Under the pieces are notes generated by a model. The model worked only from the letters and a program-made list of their open reading frames with translations, did no database searches and was not told the DNA's origin. From assembly GCA_015832175.1 (NCBI GenBank), contig WJXW01000002.1, positions 744,001-808,000 on the forward strand: a stretch of DNA of 64,000 bases, written 5' to 3'. Below, piece by piece: positions 46,492 through 56,588 of this stretch. Position 1 is the stretch's first letter. The number at the start of each line of letters is the position of its first letter. The translations under genes were made by a program, and so were the position numbers. Source of the stretch: Paraphaeosphaeria minitans (Eukaryota; Ascomycota; Dothideomycetes; Pleosporales; Didymosphaeriaceae).

Positions 46492-49026
46492 CTACAAAGC
46501 CGGAGCGTTGGGGTCCATCATACACTGGTCAACACGCATAAGCTGCTTTCCAGTATTTTTAGCAATCTGGATGAATTGTTGGAGGTATCCGACAGTGCTG
46601 GGGTATAGGTAGTGCATGACGACAAGGTTGCCGCCCTTGTTCACATCACGCTCGAAGGCCTTGAGCTGCTCCTCGGGGTTATTGGTCTCCGCCCACAACC
46701 AATCCTCGACGTCAACGCTCCACATGGTAATGGTTGGCTTAGCTCCAAGGGTCTGCGCAAGACGCTGGCGCATACGGGCTCCCTCGGTTCCAAAGGGAGG
46801 GCGGAAGTAATTGGTGTGCAGGCCGTTGAACTGCTTGGCGACAGTTTCGATATCCTCCTTGTACTCCCAGTCGATAGCGGCGTAGTCTGGCAGACCCTCC
46901 ATCTTCGGGTGAGTGTACGAGTGCAGAGCGATCTGGTGGCCAGCAGTTTCCATCTCACGGTAGACGTTGGTCAAGTTCGTCGAGGCATCAAGCAGGGGAG
47001 CACCGACGGTGAAGAAGGTGACCTTGATATCCTCTTCCTTAACAATCTTGAGAACCTGCTGAGCGTACTCTGGCGAACCGTCATCGATGGCGAAGGCGAA
47101 GCTGTTGGGGCGCTTGCAGGCAAAAACAAGATCACCGGACTCGAGCTTGTTAGGAATGCTGTAGCCGGAAGGGACAGAGGGAACAACCTCAATGGTAGAA
47201 AGTACGACCTGGTCGAACTTGTAGAAACCTTTGATTGCGATGCCAACAGCGCGAGTGAGCTGAATGTTGAAGTGGTTGATGGGCATGTAGATGTGTCCGT
47301 TCTTGGCATAGCGGGATGCCTCAAGAGAGTCCCAGGTCTCAGGGTATGGTGCAATTGCATCGTCACATTTGGAGTTGTGCTGTTGAAGTGCGACAGAGAA
47401 AGCAGTGCTGCCACTGTAAGCGATGTGAAGGTACGAGCCCTTGTAATTAGTCATATCCGTGCACGAGGCTGAAAGCTGGGTGTAGAATGAGTAGTCAGCA
47501 TCGTTGGATACGATAGTTGCCTTGGAGCCGCTAATCGTGACCTTCATTCCCTCGTCGTAGCCGTGCCAGAAGCCAAGAGCGTTGCTGTCAGCGCTGGCAA
47601 ACTTGTCAATGACAAGAGTAGCAGCGGTGCCACTGGGAGCAGCAACAGTGGATGTCGGGCCAGCAACAGCACTGGTGGTGGTAATCTTGACCTCGGTACC
47701 AGTGCTGCCGCAGTAGAAGCCCATGGGGCCGAAGGAAACTGGCTTGGTAAAACCACCGAAAAGAACAGTGGTCAGCTTGCTGGTGTCAAGACCAGAGAAC
47801 TTGCTGAAAGGTATGGAGTAAAGCTTCTCAGTACCGTCGAACGTCCATCCGAGGTCAGATGTGGTCACGGTTACCTGAACAGCCTTGGTGGGGTCGCAGG
47901 TGGCCGAGGAATCGAGTTCAATCGAGAAGGCGGCATCCTTGGGAGCCTTGATCGTAAGAGAAATTCCACCGTAGACATTCTTAGCGTTGACGCAGTCGAA
48001 CTGAGAGTAGAAGTAAGAGCTGGTATCCTTGGGATTGATGGTAACGCGGTTGGGCGATGGGGAACCGACAACGAGGGAGGCCATTGAGGCATCATCCGAA
48101 GAAGGCTGAAGCATCGCATTGTAGTACAGGAACGTCAGGCGGGATTGCGAGACCCAGTCGTCAATGAGCAGGTTAGAGCACGTGCCCGAAGCGGAAGCTG
48201 AAGCAGACGTGACGAGGGTGGTTCGAGACCCGGTAATGGTGCTGGAGACAGCATCCTTAGAAGCAGAGGCTGAAGTACCCGCACAGTTGCCGTACAGCGG
48301 GTTGCAGCCAGTATCGCAGTGCGCGTCAGACTTTCCGCAATAGCCGTACTGAGAGCAGCACTCGCCGTCAACCCAGCCAACGCAGTTGTACCCGCTTTTG
48401 CTGCCGCAAGATCCGTCGTTGGAAGGGGTGCCAGATTTCTGGGGAGAGGTAGATGATGTGGTCGACACAGCGTCCTTGGTGGCAGATGGAGCAGACGATG
48501 AAGCAGCGCCGCCACAACCAAATTGGACATTGCTGAGTTGCCATACCGTGCTGGAGGAGAAGCCCGACCAGACGATACCGCTGACGGCGTTGGCGTTGGC
48601 GCCTGAAAATTGGCCGAGAGGAAGCGTGATTGTCTGCGTGTTACCAGTCAAGCCAGTCACAGCAACATAGGCCGACTTGTATTCCGTGGCGGAACACGAA
48701 GTCTTGGTCTGGAGCTCCAGGTTCAGCGAGCCATCCTTTGGCCCCTTGATGGTGAACTGGACAGAGTTGTAGCCATTTCCGGAGGCGGCCTGGCATGTGA
48801 ATGTCTCGTAGAAGTAGGCGTTAGCCTTGGGCGTGAAGGACAGGACTCCGAGCGCAGCAGAAATGGACTGCATGCTGAAGTCATCACTCGTCCATTGGCC
48901 CAGGCTGTTGGTGTTGCTCGAGTACTTGGAGAAGTTATCGATGTTAAGAGCCGAGCTGCAGCCGGCCGATGAAGCCTTGGACGCGAAGATGGCCAGAAGG
49001 CCGCTTATTAAGTTGAGACGACGCAT
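46492..49026 (-). CDS. Secreted chitin/polysaccharide deacetylase (CE4) with a CBM18 module
   Basis: Predicted to remove N-acetyl groups from chitin in the cell wall. Single exon, 844 aa. Residues 1-21 are a signal peptide. Three related beta-sandwich-like modules follow at about 25-171, 283-439 and 470-615; each begins with an L-I-D-x-F/W segment (ALNIDNF, LLIDDW, LVIDKF) and contains a GPKDGSLNLEL/APKDAAFSIEL-type strand. A hevein-like CBM18 lies at 207-248 with closely spaced Cys (CVGWVDGECCSQYGYCGKSD). The NodB domain is at about 640-835: DDG 648-650, H702/H706 in HSYTHP, RPPFG from R742, DVEDW from D772 and H805 in VVMHYLYP, so metal and catalytic residues are present. Ser/Thr-rich linkers join the modules. 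No GPI signal is evident. Confidence 0.93.
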   Translation of the reverse strand: MRRLNLISGLLAIFASKASSAGCSSALNIDNFSKYSSNTNSLGQWTSDDFSMQSISAALGVLSFTPKANAYFYETFTCQAASGNGYNSVQFTIKGPKDGSLNLELQTKTSCSATEYKSAYVAVTGLTGNTQTITLPLGQFSGANANAVSGIVWSGFSSSTVWQLSNVQFGCGGAASSSAPSATKDAVSTTSSTSPQKSGTPSNDGSCGSKSGYNCVGWVDGECCSQYGYCGKSDAHCDTGCNPLYGNCAGTSASASKDAVSSTITGSRTTLVTSASASASGTCSNLLIDDWVSQSRLTFLYYNAMLQPSSDDASMASLVVGSPSPNRVTINPKDTSSYFYSQFDCVNAKNVYGGISLTIKAPKDAAFSIELDSSATCDPTKAVQVTVTTSDLGWTFDGTEKLYSIPFSKFSGLDTSKLTTVLFGGFTKPVSFGPMGFYCGSTGTEVKITTTSAVAGPTSTVAAPSGTAATLVIDKFASADSNALGFWHGYDEGMKVTISGSKATIVSNDADYSFYTQLSASCTDMTNYKGSYLHIAYSGSTAFSVALQQHNSKCDDAIAPYPETWDSLEASRYAKNGHIYMPINHFNIQLTRAVGIAIKGFYKFDQVVLSTIEVVPSVPSGYSIPNKLESGDLVFACKRPNSFAFAIDDGSPEYAQQVLKIVKEEDIKVTFFTVGAPLLDASTNLTNVYREMETAGHQIALHSYTHPKMEGLPDYAAIDWEYKEDIETVAKQFNGLHTNYFRPPFGTEGARMRQRLAQTLGAKPTITMWSVDVEDWLWAETNNPEEQLKAFERDVNKGGNLVVMHYLYPSTVGYLQQFIQIAKNTGKQLMRVDQCMMDPNAPAL

Positions 49027-50479
49027 AGTGAAGAATGTTGTAACGAGAAGCTAGGTTGAAGAAAAAGCGAATGTAAGGAAGTCAACAACTTCCAGGAGTA
49101 GACTTTCCCGCCCCGGAACTTGACAGAAAGGGCGACGGAGCACGACAAGTCGTAAAGTCGAAAAGTACATGGGACGCGGCCCTGTTCATATACAATACAG
49201 CCAAGCACAACGCGTGCATGAAATCCTTCTATTCTGGGCATGGGAGTAAACATGGTGTGGGCGATCACTTACGACAAGGCTCGGTTGGGCTGGGTGGCGT
49301 CGCTGATGCTGGAGACTCGCTTGGCGGGCGAAAAGCGCATCGCGAGAACGAGACCATCATCTGATTGGTACGGCTACAGCTACAGCTGCAGGCTGTGTGA
49401 ATACAAAGTCTGTAGGGATGCCGCTGCTGGGCTGATGCAACCGCAGCTCGTCACACCCACTGAAGTGCAGCCGGCCTATCTACCTACCTAGCCATCTCCA
49501 TTGACTCGCGAAGCGATGTCCTGGAAAGAGGAAAGAGACACTTCTTAGTACACAAGTGACTTTCTACCTGAGATGCTAAGTTGACCGGCGCGTCTTTGCT
49601 TTCGTATGCGGTACAGAGTTCCTCGACTGCGTATCTATTCAAGGTGAGGTCACTGCCGAGGCAGGCGTTGTGCGCCGGGCAAAGGAGCACAGAAGATGCC
49701 ATGTAGTGCAAGACCACGACTTTGATGTCGCATCACCTTCGATTCGATATCGTACAACATGGGCACAACACACGAGGGTGCCAGTCCAATCGACCCCCGC
49801 GCCTGTCGTCCGTCAATATGTATGTGGAGACACTACCCAACTCGTCGCCCCCCTGCCAAGAGAGCAACACACAATGCGTGGGTTTCATCCGTTCGTTTCT
49901 GGAAACGAGGGGGACGGATTTGGCGCGCCATGGCAAGATGTTGTTCCGAGCCGACGTCCTAGGAACAACATTTAGATAGCCCACGACTGCACATTCTGCC
50001 ATAGCCTTCAAAAGTCTTGGTCAAAGCGGATATATTCTTGATCTCAAACTATACCTATCGCGAAAATCAATGATCAAGTTTCCGCTTTGTACGGCAAATC
50101 GCTGATAACATAAACCATGAGCGAGACTGAATAAGAGATGTTTAGATCAGAAGACGATGGGAATCGACAAATTTGCCTCCAACACGGAAAAATATCGATA
50201 GCGTAACAGATTATGATGCGTAATTCGCACTCATCGCCAACATCATGAACTCCAGTCGCCCCAGCAGCACGTCTCAAGTCGTGCCATTGCGAGAAGACTC
50301 GTCCCGCCCCTGCACAGTCTTTAGAGGACCGCCAGGAAAGCTAGTGCTCCAGGTAGCTACTGCTGCCTGGCTATATCGACCATGTACGGTACAGGGTTTG
50401 CCTAGGCGTTCGCCCAGGCAGTGGACATTGCACACTCCACCTGGATAATGGAGGACGCGGAATCCCCTGGAATAGTCCG
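49027..50479. other. Intergenic region
   Basis: About 1.45 kb upstream of the chitin deacetylase and downstream of the CCCH locus. ORFs here are short and unconvincing. I see no RNA gene. Confidence 0.4.
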
Positions 50480-51385
50480 CTACACGGTACTCCTCGAGCG
50501 ACTGGTGTTCATGGTAAAGATATCGAGGGAGAGGCCTGCGTTGTCCTCCGGGTCTGACTCTTGGTCCATGGGGTCAGAGTCCTGTGACTCCTGGACTATG
50601 TGCGCTTGCGGTATGGATGTTTTATCCGAACCAAAAGCAGGGATGCTAACGTCCCCATCATTTGGATTTGACACCGTCATGTTGAGCTTTACACGCTTAG
50701 TGCTTTCGTCGCCCTCTTTAGCATTTACATCGTCTCTTCCACGCTTTTTGGAGGCAACATTGGTTGGACTGAGCGATGACGCGGCAGTTAAAGACGCGGT
50801 TTGAGTAAGAGCCTCGGGAAGCCCTGTATCAACTTTCTTGTGCTCTTCCGCAGCTCGAAGAGGGCCTCCTGGAAACTCACGGTCCCACTGGAAAGAGCTG
50901 TGCTGATTATGAGGGTCCGAGTACTGTGTGTAGCGACGTCCACCCTTGGTATAATCGGTGAGACGATACTCCTCAAGCGATCGGTGTGAGAGTCCTGCTC
51001 TAGCAGTGAACGTTTGGAACTGCATATTGGCACGGTTGTTCGACGAAGGAAAATCGAGAGTCTGATCCATAACATCGTATGGCGTAGTGTGTACTTGCTG
51101 TGTGTCCCTGACCAAGGAAGTTCGCCTGGAAGCAGGTGCAGTGAGGCTTTTCCTCACTTCCTCGGGCATCGCTGTGAGTTTCTGCTTCAGTTTACGATGC
51201 TCAATGACCACAGAAAAGCCGTCGTCCTCATGTGCCAGCCCGCACTGAAGCTTTGGGCACTTTCCCTTGGCCCAGAACTGGCACTTCACGCGTTTGCAGC
51301 CCCCTGGTATGCCCCTCGCGATACAGGCCTGGCAGGGATGTCCAGCGTCACATGGCCACTTCTTTGTGTAGCACTGAGTGCACAT
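50480..51385 (-). CDS. Cys-cluster and CCCH zinc-finger protein, possibly the 3' part of a longer gene
   Basis: Open frame of 301 aa from ATG 51385. It begins with a Cys cluster (C2, C5, C12, C18, C21, C30 and C35) that runs into a CX7CX4CX3H zinc finger (C35, C43, C48, H52), a form that often binds RNA. The rest is hydrophilic, with a basic nuclear-signal-like patch (SKKRGRDDVNAKEGDESTKR) and an acidic end (SDPMDQESDPEDNAG). The ATG lies only 31 nt after the TAA of the coiled-coil ORF at 51416-52009, in the same frame and without another stop between. A 54-nt intron (51465-51412, GTCGGA donor, GCAG acceptor) would remove that TAA and fuse the two in frame, so they may be one gene of about 490 aa. 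Confidence 0.65.
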   Translation of the reverse strand: MCTQCYTKKWPCDAGHPCQACIARGIPGGCKRVKCQFWAKGKCPKLQCGLAHEDDGFSVVIEHRKLKQKLTAMPEEVRKSLTAPASRRTSLVRDTQQVHTTPYDVMDQTLDFPSSNNRANMQFQTFTARAGLSHRSLEEYRLTDYTKGGRRYTQYSDPHNQHSSFQWDREFPGGPLRAAEEHKKVDTGLPEALTQTASLTAASSLSPTNVASKKRGRDDVNAKEGDESTKRVKLNMTVSNPNDGDVSIPAFGSDKTSIPQAHIVQESQDSDPMDQESDPEDNAGLSLDIFTMNTSRSRSTV

Positions 51386-51415
51386 CACAACGCGCGGCTC
51401 CTTCGCCTTATCTGC

Positions 51416-52009
51416 TTAGGAGCGCAGTTCGTAGCCTGACTTCTCTCCTAAGGCCTTCTTCCGACCGATGGCTTGCTCATGGCGTTTGTGAAGATTCTGG
51501 TAGCTCGACGCTAGGCCTTTGAGCTCGCGGCCTAGATTTCCAACCTCCTTGTCTTTGTCGATGTTCCGGCTTTTTTCCCGTAGGACTTCGGCGATCGCTT
51601 GGTGCTTCTCTCTCACAAGCTTCTCGTTCTGCGTTTCAATGGTTTCCAACTTTGTCTTTAGATCTTCGTAGGCCCTTTCCCAGCTGTTTGCGCAGACATC
51701 GGCGCTGTCGCTCTTCTTTTGCGAGTTATCGTTCTCCTGCTCGAGTTTCTGAATGAGTCGATGGGCATCGCGCAGCTCCACCTCGACGGCACCATACTTC
51801 TTGCGCAGGTCTCCATGTTCTCTCAAAAGTAAGGTAATGCTTGCATGGAGTCTCGTCAGTTCAGCCTGCTGTTTCTCTTCCCAAGAGTTGAATTCGATCA
51901 AAAGGACAGGGTGCCTGCGGGCGGACGGCTGCGGGGAAGTTGAATGTGTCAACATTGTGCGCGACTGATTCGAGGAAACAGGATCAAATGGGTACGCTTG
52001 GATGCCCAT
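51416..52009 (-). CDS. Coiled-coil protein, possibly the 5' part of the CCCH gene
   Basis: Open frame of 197 aa starting at ATG 52009. The first ~40 residues are Ser/Pro-rich. From about residue 44 to the end the sequence is a long coiled coil rich in Leu, Glu, Lys and Arg (ITLLLREHGDLRKKYGAVEV and LETIETQNEKLVREKHQAIA). It ends GEKSGYELRS then TAA at 51418-51416. The reading frame continues in phase through ADKAKEPRVV into the zinc protein at 51385. A coiled-coil dimerisation part followed by a CCCH finger would be a sensible architecture, so a short weak intron or a nonsense mutation is more likely than two separate genes. Confidence 0.65.
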   Translation of the reverse strand: MGIQAYPFDPVSSNQSRTMLTHSTSPQPSARRHPVLLIEFNSWEEKQQAELTRLHASITLLLREHGDLRKKYGAVEVELRDAHRLIQKLEQENDNSQKKSDSADVCANSWERAYEDLKTKLETIETQNEKLVREKHQAIAEVLREKSRNIDKDKEVGNLGRELKGLASSYQNLHKRHEQAIGRKKALGEKSGYELRS

Positions 52010-52718
52010 CCTATACGTGGGATCGGTGATGGAAAGCGGTTGAATGCTTCGAATGCCGGCGACGATCCGAATCTACAATCGCGGGTGAGGGTTTTTGCGT
52101 CTTCTTGTGGAAATGCGTGGGCAAAAACGGTATCTTGCGGAGCCGATTCGGTGCGGAGACAAGCGCAAAAACTACAGTTTCGTGGCAGAGTTGGAGTTGA
52201 GGGCGGTTTGGGAAGAACAGCGATGGGTGAGGTCGCGCTCAGTAAAAAGATATCACAGTCGCGTCAAAACCTTCGATCACACAATGCCGCAAGCTCGGTC
52301 CCCGCAGATTTCAATTCTCCGCGCCAGGCTTACCCATTCGAGATCGACTCTCGCCGTTGAGTCTCAATCATCACCACGAGCTAAACTTTCCCCAGCCCCA
52401 CATATAGTCGAGCTTCACCTGCCGCACACCACCGCCATAACACAACAACCCGAGTGCTATTAGAACTGAGTTCGGCCCCAAAGTAAACGTCGGTTTCTGT
52501 TAGTTCGTGTACTACGCCCTAGAGGTCACGCGTCTGCATACAGGTCATTTGCATTAACTGATCACACCCGAAGACAGCCTCACGTTAATCAATTGCTAAC
52601 AGCTTTCCGAACTTACGTGGAAAAGACGCAGTCCTGTGCCTCTCGCCCGAAAATCACGCTTTCTACACCACGCTCATTTAGAGTTCTACGAAACTGTTCG
52701 TTTGTAACATCCACACCA
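52010..52718. other. Divergent intergenic region
   Basis: Presumed promoters of the coiled-coil/CCCH locus (minus) and the acidic nuclear-type gene (plus). Plus-strand ORFs here have no coding character. Confidence 0.4.
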
Positions 52719-53866
52719 ATGGCCGACACCGCATCGCCGGGACCCACGTCCATCACCTTGCCGCATAGCATGCCGCTGCCACCTCCGATTTCCTTCGTCA
52801 ACACCGGATACATCGAAACATCTGATGAGGAAGACGCCATCAAGGACTACGATTACATGGATCCAACCGACGGGAAGCCCTTCATTTCGGCGGAGACCAG
52901 CGCTGAAGACAAGCGTGTTTGGCAGAGTTACATGAGCCGAGGGCAGGACGAGGAAATGCCCGACGCAGACGATCAAGGTTGGATGGAGATGGCGAACGCA
53001 TATGACTACGGCATGATGATGAACACAGGTGGCACGAACCAGGTCGCAACCTCTGTCAGCGCCATTGGCTCTACAACCGTCCGGAAGCGCCCTGGCAAGG
53101 CATCGCGCGTGCTTCCTAGCGTGGCGATAGGGTCACCACGGGTGATGCAATCTTCCGCCATCTAAACATCCACATGTGCCCCAGCCTCTCGCTTCTGGAT
53201 CGCGAGGATCCTTCGAACATTGACCTTCTTTTCCAGCGCCCGGACAAATCCTTGGATCATCCTCATGGGGACAATGCCGCACGCATCGGTCAGCAGGAAT
53301 TCTCTCACCACCTTGACACCGAGTGGGACGTGACCCCGTTCGAGTTCGCAGACGACTCTAACACGCATCAGAACGGGCACTATGGCCAGATGAACAATGG
53401 CGAGTCGAACGTGCTCGACGATGCGTACTATGCGGGTATGGATTATCATTCCCACGCTTCCCTGCTAGCCAACTCTAACCAGCCGGCGGATTTCAAGAAG
53501 GAACGCGCCCGCAAGCGCCGCGCCGGTGTACAGCCTTGCTTGCAGAACTCTGCTCAATCCCAAGAAGCCACGCAGATGCCGGCTCCTCGTCACACTCACA
53601 CCCAGTTCATCGATTCGCAGGCCAGAGTCCACAATCGAGGTCCTTGTCCTGCTCGCGGCGCTGGCCGTGTGCCCGAGCTTGTTCAAACGCTCTATCCTAC
53701 CTCGTCTTCCTTCGCCGCGCCTGGCACCCCCGGTACTCTGCCTGTTCGACAGGAGATCGATAGCAACAAGGCCGACCGCAAGCGCAAGATCAATAAGGTG
53801 CCCAATCCCCACTTCAAGATGAGAAAGGTCAAGAGATCAAAGCTTTCCGACCAGCAGAACTCTTAA
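52719..53866 (+). CDS. Acidic, nuclear-type protein in two abutting ORFs
   Basis: Two ORFs with similar style lie end to end in different frames. The first (52719-53165, 148 aa) starts MADTASPGPTSITLPHS and is acidic (SDEEDAIKDYDYMD). The second (53174-53866, 230 aa) is hydrophilic, with basic nuclear-signal-like runs (KKERARKRRAG and DRKRKINKVPNPHFKMRKVKR). The second frame is open upstream to about 53119, directly after a pyrimidine-rich CTTCCTAG acceptor, so an intron from about 53029 (weak GTGGCA donor) to 53118 could join them in frame. Without that, the second ATG is only 8 nt after the first stop. No known domain is recognised. The exact gene model is uncertain. Confidence 0.5.
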
Positions 53867-56588
53867 AATCGTGGTCCTGATCCAGGAAAGCGCACTGGTC
53901 GGAAATAGATCTGCGGAGGCCATGGCAACGGCTCCTCCACCTAGTACCGAGGACAACTTTGGTTGGTAGAGTGGTAGAATATTGTCGTGCCACTTTTCTG
54001 TTCAGCGACTTCTTTGACGGCGTTAGTGGATTTGGGCGCAATGTTAACGAACAATGTTGCAAAGTCCAATTATCCACCACGCGCACTCTGACAAGAACAA
54101 CGCTGCGATGTATTTGCTTTGAAAGGACTGGGGTCGGCAATTTAGGTGCTGGGATAGATTCGTGTTTTCTTATTTCAAGGCGTTCATGGCGATAGACAGC
54201 CTCTGTACTGGGTCTCGTAGCAGTTCTGCACGTCGGAATAGCCGAACTTTCTTTCTTTCTTGTTTGTTTCACGGACGAATATGTACTAGTGTGAACGAAA
54301 ACAATAGAGATTGTCTATTTGGCTACTTGTTTTGCGCAACTTCGTGATGCTTGGGTCTGCTTACCTCCAATGTGGTTCCTCCTGTGCAACCTGCCGTTCT
54401 TGCTGTGGCAAAGTGCGGTGGGGTTGATATCGTACGTGCAACTTCCATGTCTTACGGTATGCCGAACATTGTATTCGGGTGAAGTCTCTTCGCATGCCTT
54501 ATTGTAAAACCATTGTGCGCTCGTTCTCTTCCTCAAGCTTTCGCATGCTGCAAAAAACTCAATGAAAAAAGGTGGGTAGACCGAGCCTCACTTGCAAAAA
54601 CGACGAACCGAGGTGTGAACCACCAGTTATTGTTCGTATCATCTGCCGAAAGACAGCGGTCTGGTTGATGGTAACGTCGGTTTCTAGCATACCGCAGCAT
54701 GAGCGCTAGAAATCCCGACGATCCATAGCACGTATAGGCAATCTAGTGGAGAGCCTATACGGAGGGAGAGTCTGCAAGCTTCTCGAATCCTCCTCGTCCA
54801 ACCGAAGAGCATCTGTCCAAGCCCCGTCTAGCGAGAGCTTGTGTATGACAGAGTATTGCCGTTCGTGAGGGACCAAGCCGACGCGGCGTAGGGCTCGTCG
54901 TTTTGTGTAGGTGATGCGATTGCTTAAGAGCAATAGCGTACACCGACGGTCCTACCGCGCGAGGAGTTAGAGAAAAGAGTTGTTATTGCTTACCCAAGGG
55001 ACGGGCATAGCCAACAACAAAGCTCCTAATGTCTTTGGCCGTAGCTAGCCGTTCGAAACAGCATCACAAATCAGTGTTTGTGTAGGTGCGTTGATGCCTT
55101 CGTCAAAAGTGCGACGCACATGGTGGAGAGAGGGGAAGTGAGGTAGGGCGGGATTATATACGTGTTGGACCGCGTGCCGTGCTAAGGCGCTAACGCTTTG
55201 GCTCGTGCGCAGGCATCAGCGCCTTGGCGCTTGCCCGGTGCGTCTCGCAGGCATTTTTTCCCACGCTGTCTTCACTCACGGCGTGGATCTTCACGGGACA
55301 CGTCTCAATTTATGTCCGTGAAGGCTTAAGTGTCGTCTGTCAACGTCGTACAATGGAGCGTTGCTGGTAGAAGCTGGATACCCTTAATTCTCTATCGCAC
55401 GAGCGCGATTGCTGGGAAGTAGAGGCGCCGAGTATCAAAACTGCTCGACACTTGTCTGTGCACTATGCCGGCATTAAATCGTCATCGTCATCATACTTTC
55501 TACGACGCCTCATCAGAGTGTGATTCCCTGAGCGTTTCAATGTCCAAACAAAATCCATGCCTACCATAGGTGTGTGTCCACCTCCACCTTCGTTCTCACG
55601 CTCTTTCAATATGCTACTGCCGTAGCATGAGCTATGACATGAATAAGATTGGACCAGACGGAAATACGGATCATTGTTGATGTGGGGCATTCGGATCCGA
55701 TAATTGTGCAAGAAACCTGTTGTAATGACACAATACGCCAAGGCCCTGTTCAAGTGCGAATATCATAGTATGAACTATCTGGTCTATATGAAGGGCGCAT
55801 CGAACGTGAATTAGCTTTTTGGAAGCATTCAATATTCAGAGGCTGCAAACGCACCTGAGCGTTTACAGAGGGAGGTTCTCGCTTCCGTAAATTTTTGATT
55901 GTTGACATTGATTATCAACAAAGTGGTATCATATAGAAAGGTAGACAGATAGATAGTTCCGTATCATCACACAGAAGATTCGTTGCAAGTGGGCTATTGC
56001 TACATCATACTTCCTTTGCAACAAAGGCGCAACCCTGCGACAAACCTAGTGTACCCTGATGGACGGCACATGCATCTTCCACCTAAACATCTGTGCTCCA
56101 TCCCTCACGCCGGACTGATAGACTGATTCCGCTTCCGATCCGACCAATATGATTACTGATGCTGATCTTATTTGTCTACACAAGTACTGTCTATCCCTTC
56201 GTCGAGAGACGCACCCCGACCCGAGACAAATAACGATACTTTGAAGCCCTCAATTAGCGCTCACATTATGTATGATGGTAGCAGTACCTGCACGGTTTAA
56301 GGGCAGCAGAACGACAAGCACAACCGCAACCAAGCTTCTGATTCCATCCAAGTATCTGTCTGCCCCGATACATTTATATTGCTTAAAATGCGGTAACTCT
56401 AGTTGCTAATACATCCGTGCCTCTGGGCCTATCGATGATCCTGCCTCCTCCGGCTGAGCCTCACTCATCGGCGTAACATTAGTTTTCGTCAATGGCTCGC
56501 CAAACCCTCCCTCCGCGGTACTCTTACGCTTCCGCCTACGTTTCTACTTCTCCTTAGCTTTAGATTGTTCAAACGCAGCGCGCGCAGC
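53867..56588. other. Gene-poor region
   Basis: About 2.7 kb without a supportable gene. Small ORFs at 54706-54943 and 55463-55753 (minus) have no recognisable features. Base composition shifts towards AT and frames are short in this and the following stretch. Confidence 0.5.
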
